Assembly (NCBI GenBank): GCA_026874595.1
Contig: CM049307.1
Coordinates: 81,320,643-81,384,642, forward strand
Direction: 5' to 3'
Length of the DNA: 64,000 nt
From: Sipunculus nudus
Taxonomy: Eukaryota > Annelida > Sipuncula > Golfingiida > Sipunculidae
Of this stretch, positions 12,401-23,800 are shown in pieces. A program made the position numbers and the translations under genes. Below the pieces are notes generated by a model, which was not told where the DNA came from, did not search any database, and saw only the letters and a program-made list of their open reading frames with translations. Every line of letters starts with the position of its first letter. The first letter of the stretch is position 1.

Positions 12401-14525
12401 TTGGACCCTAAAATCTACAGGATTATTACTTTACTGGTGAGCAATATATAAGTTAAGTTTGAAACCAATATATCTGACTAAACTGGAGTTATCAGCTGGA
12501 AACTGATTTGTGAACAGATGGCCCCTGTGACCTTGACCTTTGACCTTGTGACCCCAAATTCATTTATGCTCTCCCTATACTGGCAAGTCAGCTCAATGTG
12601 CAAGATAGAAAATTGGGATGAAAAGCTTGGCTTAAAATGCAGCCATAATCTTTTTAAAGTGAGTCTTGTGACCTTGACCTTTGACCCCACGACTAAAAAA
12701 TCACATATGTTCGTTCTTTAGTGGTGGGCCATGTGTAAGTCATGTTTGAAATCCATATTTCAATCCAACCTCGAGTTAACATCTGGAAACAAATTTGTGT
12801 GGATGGACAGATGGACAGACAGACAGGGTGATTACTATAGGGCATCCACTTGTGATCAATAAACACACCAGGTTTTGGGACACTAGATAGACTCATAGCC
12901 CAGAAACTGAGAGATTGTTGTCATTTCATTGTAAAAAAAAAAAATAGAAAAATATTCGTAAAAATTAGAAAAAATACAGGTGGCGCCACCACTTTTCTGG
13001 AACTGACAAAACTAGTCATGATCAATATTCAAGGCAAGTTTCATGACAATCCATGCATTTATTATCAAGATATTGGAGATTTTGTATCAAATATTTTATT
13101 ATTCTGGGGGGGTATTTACAAGTCCAATAGCTCGGAGGATATAGGTCGCAGTGACCTAATTTCAGGTTTTCAAGAAGATTTTTTATTGACCTCCCTGGAT
13201 GTACACTTAGAAGTTTCTAGGACCAGCAGTTACAATTTGTGCCCTGCTAACGGACGTACGAACGGACAACGGACAAAGCTCCATTCCAATACCTCAGTTG
13301 ACTTATAGTCAGCTGAGCTAAAAAATCTGGAAAACTGAAAAAAAACACTTAATCTAAAAAAAAAGAGCCTGATATAAAATCATGAAGCTTTTAAAACAAC
13401 GCCAGATTACATCAGTACAGGTATACTGTCTAAATAATCAAAAGATTATTTACTCTGGGACCATTGGACCCTAAAATCGACAGGATTATTACTTTACTGG
13501 TGAGCAATATATAAGTTAAGTTTGAAACCAATATATCAGACTAAGCTGGAGTTATCATCTGGAAACTAATTTGTGAACAGATGGCCCCTGTGACCTTGAC
13601 CTATGACCTTGTGACCCGAAATTCATTTATGCTCCTCCTATACTGGCAAGTCAGCTAAATGTGCAAGACAGAAAATTTGGGATGAAAAGCTTGGCTTAAA
13701 ATGCAGCCATAATCTTTTTAAAGTGAGTCTTGTGACCTTGACCTTTGACCTCATGACTAAAAAATCACGTTCTTTCTTTAGTGGTGGGCCATGTGTAAGT
13801 CATGTTTGAATTCCATATTTCAATCCAACCTCGAGTTAACATCTGGAAACAAATTTGTGTGGATGGACAGATGGACAGACAGACAGGGTGATTACTTTGG
13901 GGCATCCACTTGTGATCAATAAACACACCAGGTTTTGGGACACTAGATAGACTCATAGCCCAGAAACTGATAGATTGTTGTCATTTCATTGTAAAAAAAA
14001 ATAGAAAAATATTCGTAAAAATTAGAAAAAATACAGGTGGCGCCACCACTATTCTGGAACTGACAAAACTAGTCATGATCAATATTCAAGGCAAGTTTCA
14101 TGACAATCCATGCATTTATTATCAAGATATTGGAGATTTTGTATCAAATATTTTATTATTCTGGGGGGTATTTACAAGTCCAATAGCTCGGAGGATATAC
14201 CTAGGTCGCAGTGACCTAATTTCAGGTTTTCAAGGAGATTTTTTATTGACCTCCCTGGATGTTCACTTAGAAGTTTCTAGGACCAGCAGTTACAATTTGT
14301 GCCCTGCTAATGGACGTACGGACGGACAACGGACAAAGCGCCATTCCAATACCTCAGTTGACTTATAATCAGCTAAGCTAAAAAATCTGGAAAACTGAAA
14401 AAAAACACTTAATCTCGAAAAAACAAGAGCCTGATAAAAAATCATGAAGCTTTTAAAACAACGCCAGATTACATCAGTACAGGTATACTGTCTAAATTAT
14501 CAAGTTTCTTCACTCTGGGAGGGGG
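12401..14525. repeat. Tandem duplication of a ~1.06 kb repeat unit (two copies)
   Basis: Copy A (12,401-13,463) and copy B (13,464-14,525) are direct repeats with an offset of 1,062-1,063 bp. Examples are TTGGACCCTAAAATC at 12,401/13,464 and GTATACTGTC at 13,421/14,483. Copies differ by scattered substitutions and a few small indels, so the duplication is recent. Each copy contains GACCTTGACC clusters, a GGTGGCGCCACCAC core, an open frame of 96-97 codons (13,018-13,308; 14,075-14,368) and an inverted AGCTCAGCTGA-type terminus with GGACGGACAACGGACAAAG (about 13,250-13,325; 14,310-14,392). The frames lack recognisable domains and are treated as part of the repeat. Confidence 0.9.
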
Positions 14526-17500
14526 TGCCCACTCCAATTAATCACCCACTACAGAAACCCCCCCCCCCCCCTTAGCTAAATCCTGTATCTGCCCCTGTCC
14601 ATAGTGATATATCCTGTTTGCATTGCAAAGGTCCTTCTCTTTTTTTTGTGGGGGGGGGGGGGGCATTATGTTAATAAAGTTATGCAAATATGCCATGATG
14701 CCAGTACTTTATACCAAGAGACAAAGAGGTTTGAATAATGGGAAATTATTTGCAGTTTAGGACTTTGTATTTAATAACTGGGCTTAGCTAAAGTGATTTG
14801 GCCAGTTTCACTCATACATGCTCACACACCTGTACCACACAAAAAGTTGACTCAATAAATTTTTATTATCAGTTATTCCTAGAAAATGCTTACAAAAGCC
14901 CCTAATATAGGGATAATTTGGTATATATTACCACTAGCAGGACTCTGCTTCAACAGTTTTAAGTCCTAGAATGTTAATTAAACTTAACAGAATTAATCTT
15001 GAATCCTCCCTAATAGAAGGTAGTCATTGTTTGCACTAATTAAATTTTAAATCAATACATTCCATGCTAATTATCTTTTATATGCTTATGGGAAGTCTAT
15101 ACTGCCATTAAGATAAAAAAAAATACACTATAATACAGAAATTATAAAATAAACAAAGTAGTGATTCTCATGTAATCAGAAATGCAATCTCTCTTATTTT
15201 AACTATTAAAGTAAATCTGTATGCTTGGCCAATCTGTTTGGTCACTTTGCAACACACAAATGTCCATACCATTGTCGACAAACCTGTCCACATTTCCATG
15301 CTACAAAAAAAAATGTCCTACCCTACAGTATTTTACTCCAGTAAGAAATTACTGTCTGCATACAGCTAAACCAAAATTTCTCTTATTGAAGCCGTATCTC
15401 CATTTGAAGCCACACCAACACTACCACAAATGTACACTGTTAAACTGGCTACAAACCCCTCTTTGAGGTTATAAGATGTAAATAAACTAAAATATCTTGT
15501 GCTTGAATAGCATGCTTTATGGTTTTTAAACCAAGTATTAAAATAAAATGAAATAACAAAATTTACCAACAAAATAAATTATTTTTATATATTTTTATTT
15601 GAATGTGCATCATTTGAATACAGCATAACAGAGCTGAAATAATTCTACATGTAATTAAGCAAACTGCAATGAAACATGTAAACATGAAATAAAATTTATT
15701 GACAGAGTAATAGTCTGTAAAGTGATTTAAAAAAAGAGTCAATATTTAGAATCATATGCAAAAATGATTTTGATGGTTCAGAAGAGCTTCTTGTAATATA
15801 TATTTAACTGCAGCAGGTTGTTATATAGCAGCATTTGTAATATCATGTGTTTGAATATATAAGAAAGATGTGATATATGTTACAGATATACATATATAGT
15901 AACATATTTTCACATTGTATAAGTTATTTATAGTAGTATAGCATAAAAGCAGTCATTAGTATAAGATAGATGACAGGCATAAGGATGATTCCAAAGAAAA
16001 TTGGTAAAAAAACTGAAATATAATGTCTTTCTTTTTTTATACAGTTTTGTAAAAGTTTGCAAAAACAAAAATAATGTAAAATAAGCAATTTTGTGCAAAC
16101 TATGTAAATTCTTTTCTTTGACAATATTTAACTATCATTTGTTTAAGAATTATATGTATGTTTTTTTAATCATTTACATGATTAAAAATGATATTAAATG
16201 TTAATAATGTTAAGTCAAAATGTTTATCTTGAACACAAAGATTTTATGCAATAACATTTTTCTTTCATTCGTAATTTTGCTTGCTTTTGACAATTTCCTC
16301 ATTAGTTATGTTAATGTACTGTGGAAAATTTTAAATATGTAAACCCCACCCAAGCAGCCTGCATATGGTCATCAAACTGTAAGATTCTGACATAATTATT
16401 TGATACTTTGTGTTAAGTACTATTCCCAAATGCCAAAACATAGATCATGGGTTTTCATTAACCCAAATTACTTTAATTTATCTTGATTACAAATATTTAC
16501 AACTATATTTACACTGTGTAAAATATTGACATGTAACAAATCTATCATAAAGGAAACTCTACTGTTTATTGTCAAGTTAGTATGGATTGGCCATATCATA
16601 GTAGAACACCTTTTATATGTATATTTTATTACTGCAACTTATCATTGATATTTAACATAATATGTACTTTGCTACCTCTATTCTACAGGGTTGTATTTTA
16701 CAACTCTGTATTTACAGTAAATATTACCATGATTGCTCAACAGCGCCATCTGGATTTTATTCTTAAAACTATTCTTGTTTTGTTAAACTTTGATACAATT
16801 TATCTGGTTCTGGGAAGTACATGGTTATACACAGTAAAAGACATGAACACTAGTACTCTTGGTCATGTTACCATGGTGATCATGTCAGAAAATTATTGAC
16901 AGTCATACACTCAACCTGTACTGAAAATAGTAGAACTGAGATTGGATATTAAAAAAAGAAAAGCTTGAAGTAAAAAGTGCAGTTTCTTAAACATGAATCA
17001 GTTATTCTCATTTTTTTGTTCAAATCTTACTGTCTTAGAAACTGTGGATTGTCAAATTACATATGAATACAGGGTTCAAATATTAAAATTCCCCACACCT
17101 TGGTAGGGGGACACACCATTATATTCCCTCTCTACAAAAGCTATGAGTGAAGCAATTTAAAAGAGTGCTAATACAAATACAGTGTTAGCAAATTCACTCT
17201 GTGGTTCGCATACTCCCGGTTATTTTGTCACAGGATAATGAGTAGCTTAAACTTTTTGACAGCAATATTTTAATGGTAACCATACTTCCATTGCATTTTA
17301 ACCAGTATTAGCCTCGTTATTGATATATTAGAATGAGATATCTATGCTCAAAATCACAAGAATTACTGACCAAAAGTGTTATTAATTTACAGGTGGTTGT
17401 ATTAGACAGGTGGTCTTTCAGACAAGTTCTACTGTAACAATATAAATAAAAAATCTTATAAAGCCTACATTCAACTGGTCAGGATAGGAAAAAGGCCAGC

Positions 17501-19394
17501 ATTTTATTAAAGCAAAAAAAAAACAAAACTGCACACCTTTGTATCTGTTTCTAAGAACACGATAATCAATGTCAACAAGTAAAGGCAACACCATTAGGAT
17601 CAACCATCGAAAGCTAGCTTTGCACATCTGCAAGCAAGTTCTCACATGAAAACTGCACAAGCTATCTATTCAAGCCGCCAGTTCCCAGGATATACTAGAG
17701 TTCTGATACAGACATGCAAGGTTTTACCATAGATTTTATCATATAAACCAGAGATATGAATTGGAAATTTGCCAAGCACTGTAACCAGCATCTTTCCTGG
17801 GTAACAGTGTGATAATATCTGGAACAAAATTGGAATACACAGTAGTCATTCTTAAACTCACCTGTAAGTTTCCAATTGTTTTATCATGCATACACATATG
17901 GCAACAACATGCCACTTGGAAATGGCCCACACAAATGTATGCAATTAATTGGAAGTTTTTCCTCAATTAAAGCTGGGCATTAAAATGTGGAACATATTCC
18001 AATATACCAAGTTACCTGGAACATAATCCACATGTATATACCAGAGAATTATTATTAAGTAATTTATTATTTTAATGACCACATTCAAGCTGGGCATGTA
18101 CATATAAACCTATGCCAGCAATGATTGCTTTCACATCTTGCTTGGGAACATGGCTTATATACATGTACAGTATTGAAAATGTAAATAATATGTGCAAGTT
18201 TTTTTGCCTTGCAAATTCAAGTAATGTGACCCATATACCCAGTGATCCAAACCAAGAGGAATGAAATCTAATTTTCTTGACAAAGTTTGAACAAAACATT
18301 TACCAGTTGTGTATCATTTGCAACATGTGCAAAACATGTTGGGCAGTTTGCCATAGATGCATTACGGCACCTCCATGGTAACCATGCAGTTTTACTGTGC
18401 TACATGAAACTATGGCTTATTGCTATGGTGCCTCCATGGTAACCATGCAATGTTGCTATGCTACTTAACCATGGAATTGTGGTATGTTATACCATGATGA
18501 CATGGTGAAGATGCCATGTTGCTATCCTATCATGTAACCATAGTTTCTATGGTGCCACATCACTAATATTTGGTATTGTACCTACATTAATTGTTAAATT
18601 TGAGATATTTCAGTAGACAGGTATGAATTCAGGTTCAGGTATGAATTTGAATGATAAAAATGTGTGCTTTATTAAATACATGTACATGTACATATATATT
18701 AGGTACTTGACCAGGAAACTTTAAAAAAAATGAAAAGCCTGAGGAAACATGGTATTAGATATAGAAATACAATTTCATTTAGTATATACATAAATATATA
18801 TTTAATTGCCAGAGGAAATTACCTGTTACAAGTTTGTCGAAAGTATATGGTGAATTATATTGTCAATGACTTGCACGTTACGTTAGCCTACTGATATATT
18901 AACTTATACAAAATATACATGTTCAACAACACACAAAGCATAAAAGATGAAGGACACATCAAAATGGTCTCTCTGTAATGGTAGGGTCTCTTCCTTTTAT
19001 ACAGAGTAATACCTCAGACACACACACATGAATGATCTCACTGAGAAGTCCATGTCTCATATAAGACTTAACACACAGATGATTAAGTCTTTGTCAATAT
19101 TCTTAATCTGGTGTTTTGCATATCACATACATTCAGATTTAAATATACGGCTAATAAAGCTCATTTATCCCCTTATCAGTTTCTTATCATTCTGGGTATA
19201 CATTTTGTCAATAAGGTTTATAAGAATTACACAGAGTTGTCTCCGTTGGCCTGCAACTCAATTCTGCCTGAGTGATGAAATTTTTGTGCCTTTTATGCCT
19301 TCCGCAAGATAATATAATAATATATGTGATCATTAATAATATATATATATAATAACCAATACATTATGTATATATTAATCTAATATTAATGAAA

Positions 19395-19436
<42 letters not shown>

Positions 19437-20620
19437 TTATTCTACTGCAAAAAAATATAACTACAAAAACATTTTACATACATACATATGTATATATATT
19501 CATTTATAAAGGAAAAATATGTAAAGTCATAATTAATTAAACAAATGTAAGGAAGAAATCACCAAGTATATTTACTTGACCCAGAGCTTCATGACAGAGC
19601 TGGCTTTCCCATAAAATATTTACATTTTTTTATTACTCATAGGATGTTAGGAATGAATGTTTTTCCAAATTAGTACATTTTAATATAATTGTTTGATATA
19701 GTGTCAATAAAAACACAAAAAATGCAACTTATATGTATAAAGTTGTTTCAGAGCAGAATTACACAAGAACCAAACAGAATCTACTTGCACAGACACACAC
19801 ACCAGTATTTGCAAATACAAACTGTATGGAATATGACATATATGGATTGTTAACAATTATATCTTTAAAAATTTTTAATGAAATTTATAGTTATAATAAT
19901 TATAATAATAATAATATTAATTATTATTTTTTATATCAGCTTAGCTGGCATTTCCCCATTACTTCACTCTTTTGTGATGTCTGTTTTTTCGATAATATTT
20001 GGAGATGAAACACACCTAGAAAAAAAGGAAACATATTATTTATTCTCTGACAAAAAAAAACACTGAGGTGGCAAAAGAAAGTGTATAAAACCTTAAATAA
20101 TCATGATTTATCAAATTATATGAATAATGATAAAATAAGATTGATAAAGTTGTTTAAATGACTCCGAATTGACACTAAAATAATAATATAATAAACTGGT
20201 CTATAAGATAAAAAATGTACATTTCACATGGCAGCCAATATAGTATAATGATTAATATAAAGTATAAAAATACAATGAGTGTATTTAAATTATTCAGAAT
20301 AGTGGGTCATAAAAAAACTGTGGCTAATCCTTAATTGGAAGGAACCCTTGCATTAACAACAAATTTTCCCCCTATGTAAATTATACTTGGATAAATACTG
20401 AACATATTAAAAAAATCTTCATCATATTCAATATTTGTTATACAGAGGTAGATCTTGAAAGGCATCATTTGAATGAAGTGCATTATTTGTCTTACATCAA
20501 TGTGTCTGTATATTTTGAATTATTGTGGTCTGTTTATACCCTCCAACACCAGGACACCCTTTTAAGGATATTTAGATCTGGTGCAAGGATATTAATGGAT
20601 GGTTAAAACAGAGGACGAGG
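14526..20620. other. Noncoding 3' flank of the TNIP1-like gene
   Basis: No supported exon. Poly-C and poly-G runs occur at about 14,560 and 14,650, and (AT)n at 19,398-19,433. A copy of an interspersed repeat (CAGGTGGTCTTTCAGACAAG type) lies at about 17,390-17,435. Two CCTCCATGGTAACCATGCA blocks lie at 18,369 and 18,431. An AATAAA on the minus strand near 20,035-20,045 could serve the TNIP1-like transcript. Long frames at 16,582-16,899 (+) and 19,028-19,312 (+) are hydrophobic, AT-driven and unrecognised. Confidence 0.5.
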
Positions 20621-20633
20621 CTCACCTTCTGAT

Positions 20634-20726
20634 TCAGTAGCGATCAGGAACTACATCTCTCGTTAATTGGTAACGAGGAAATAGAGGCGAGCTTTCTTCT
20701 TCTCGGGCCATGTTTCTTGACCGATG
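20634..20726 (-). CDS. TNIP1: TNIP1-like terminal exon 16 (frame uncertain)
   Basis: Acceptor is TTCTGCAG. In the favoured frame it reads [20 protein letters not shown], then [10 protein letters not shown] and TGA. The alternative exon 15 frame continues here as [20 protein letters not shown] and stops at TAA. A good donor (AAG|GTGAGC, 20,625-20,620) lies 8 bases after the TGA, so the 3' UTR may be spliced. An (AT)n tract lies directly upstream in the intron. Confidence 0.5.
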   Translation of the reverse strand, partial: HRSRNMAREEESSPLFPRYQLTRDVVPDRY

Positions 20727-20741
20727 CTGCAGAAGAGACGG

Positions 20742-20804
<63 letters not shown>

Positions 20805-23800
20805 TATATATAGCTATGAGTTATGCGGTTTTTAAAACATATCACATCCTTTTGATATCATTCCTCACCACCAAAGGTCACCTTTGTATACTTTCATTTC
20901 ATTCTCCACCTGTAAAGATCACATTTGTGTACTTAGGTGAAAAAGTATTAAATTTCAATATGTGGCTTTATAGCAAATGGCCTGGTACTCATGTCCACAA
21001 TCCAAAGTGTTTTCAAATTGTTTCATTAAAAACTCTTTAATATCCTATAATCTGCTGTGTTCAATGCCATATGAATGCTCAATTTGCATCCATAATTGTT
21101 CAGATCTAGTTTTGAAGTGGCAAAAGGGTTACAGAGCATGTACAAAAAGCTTGTGTCAGCATGTTTTAAATTATTAGACATTTGTAATGTACATCTCTTG
21201 CTTTGGTGCTTGATGTTTGTGTGACTGCACAAATCATTTTGGAATTTAATTTATTCACATTGCCTCAAAAGGCCAAAACATTTTGTGCGTGAAAGTTGAT
21301 GTATAATGCAGAGACGTATGATGATACCAATACAATATTTGACACTCTATCACAATGTGTCAATGAAATGTTATAGTAACTTAAGATAAAGAAGACTTAC
21401 TATATGGCCGCATTCATGCTCAGTAAGTTGCTGGGTTTGTACTGGTCTTTCAGTGTGCTGTCTGTGGGCATCTGGAAATATTCCATACAGTTATAAAAAT
21501 TGATACTACCTGTAATAACGAAGACAAAAATAAATAACAAACATATTTTTGATGATTATATAATGCTTAAATGAATTTTTTTATTTTTTCATATTTAACA
21601 TCAATACATTATGACCATACAACTTATGTATTCAAACAGGTAATGAATGATATACATATTTCTTTCACCAAAGATAATCCAATACCAAAGATAATCTGTG
21701 TCTCCATTTAGAGCCACATCTTTGGAAGAAAAACATAACCCTATGTATAACACACCCATTTTCTGGCCAAAATCCTGGATATTGTAAGTTGTATTTGTGA
21801 TAATCATTTGAATTTTTAATGGCTCTGTAAACTTTGTCAGTCACTTGTAAAATCCCTTAGATCTAGCACAAGAGCAGACCGTTACAACTGAAATCATAGT
21901 CTGTTCTCGTGGTCTTTAGGCCTTTCGTACAAACAAATCATGTCCAAGCATGAAAATAGTTTGGAAATTATGCTTCCATGCATAATACACACCTATGTTT
22001 TTGTTTTCAATTTTATGATGAAAAAATTATCTTTGGTGAAAGATGGTATATTTTTACATATAGTTAACAATGATTAACACTTTTAGACTTTAACAAACAG
22101 TTAACAATGATTACCACTTGTATATTTTAACAAATGGTTAACAATGATTAACACTTTTAGACCTCAACAAACAGTTAATAATGATTAACACTTTTAGACT
22201 TTAACAAACAGTTAACAATGATTAACACTTGTATATTTTAACAAACAGTTAACAATGATGAACATTTGTATATTTTAACAATGAGTTAACAATGATTAAC
22301 ACTTGTATATTTAAACAAGTGCACAACAATAATTTAACACTTACTGGCAACTCTTGATGCTCCACACAATTCACATGTGGTACGTTGTGGTACATTATGG
22401 TAGGTACACATCCGACAAGGCCAGCGGTCGGGGTCACTTTCTCTCTCCCAGTTAAATGTGGAATGGTTTCCACTCGCTGTTGATAGGAAAATCACATCAG
22501 TGATGAATAATTTTCAATTATTCCATATAATTATAAAAACAATTAACCAAACCATACACTAAAGGGGACTCTGCAAATGAAATTCATGTCATCAAATCTA
22601 TACAGATCTATCCAACATCTAATTATTATATGTTCCTCGGCAGTTTTGTTGCTTAAACGTTATCTACGATCATATGGAGTGGCACACCAAGTCATATTGA
22701 AAACCGTGCAGTGAAAACCTTAATGGGGAAATAAAATTTTTTCTGATTTTGGAAAAAACCTCATTATTTACATATACTATTTAAATGCTAAATCAGTTGT
22801 GCATTCATGTATAGCTTTCGTGTGTAATGAAATATTTTTTCAGGTTTCTACCTTATCATTTTGTAATACAGTTAACCATATGAGCTAGTTTGGTCTTAAT
22901 TTTAATGGTTGCATCATTCTAAGATGAGATTTATGAGATAGCTTATGGTACTTACAAATAAACCTCTGGTATCCAGGGGGCGCTGTTGGAGTAGGGTAGT
23001 CTGGTGGTGGCTCAAGCTGGCGTGACTGCTGCCAAAGAACAGAAAAGTTCATAAAAATATGTCCAACAAATTGACACCAAATTATGGTCAACACTATTAA
23101 TGAAAAAAAAAATCCATATCTGCTGTCAATGCCTGCATTCTGGACTAAGTGCCTTTGAATTATTTCACTGAAAATCACTTACATTTCAATGAAGAGACAC
23201 TGGGAAACAACTTGTTACTATGATACAGGACAGTGCTACTTCATGTAGTTGAAGTGGATCACTTTACCTTGAAATTGATTTTTTTTTATAAAATTACATT
23301 TGTTTCTTAATTTTGTTGAAAGTTGCTGCCCCAAAAAATTCTGCATATCAAAAACCGTGAAAATATTTCATAATCAAAATTGTTTGATGATAAACCAATG
23401 CCTCCCGCAGTGTCACTCACTTCCAGTAGTCTTCTCTCAAGTTCAATGTTTCGTGCCCTCAGGTTCTGTAGGTCCCTAGAATTGGCAGAACTCTGAAGAT
23501 CAAAGAAAAATTATTTACCAAAGGATTGTATCTACCAAGACTACAAAAGATAATCAGGGCACAGCAAATATGCTCAGCTCACTGTTTTGTCAATTTAATG
23601 CTGCTTTTATGAATTCTTGAAAAACTGACACCCTTTTGTTTTGAGAGTTAACCTGGGCCAGCCGATCCTGCCAATGGGAAGCACATTACTTCTTCCCTGA
23701 GTTAACTGATGGTGGCTCTATTTGTTTGTTAAATATTGTCTTCTGCAGTAAAGTTATAGGATAGAGCTTAGCTGATACCACAAAGTATAAGTTTTTTAAA

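Noticed and set aside
13018-14368. Two similar 96-97 codon frames that look like a duplicated gene
   Set aside because: They lie inside the 1.06 kb tandem repeat and include the CCGT-rich transposon terminus; similarity is explained by the duplication.
16582-16899. 105-codon hydrophobic open frame on the plus strand
   Set aside because: AT-rich DNA yields hydrophobic frames readily; there is no splice context, domain or repeat family support.
21601-21807. 68-codon minus-strand frame between exons 14 and 15, considered as an extra TNIP1 exon
   Set aside because: No good acceptor/donor pair in phase; a VALNGDT-like word also occurs in a frame at 15.4 kb, suggesting a dispersed repeat.
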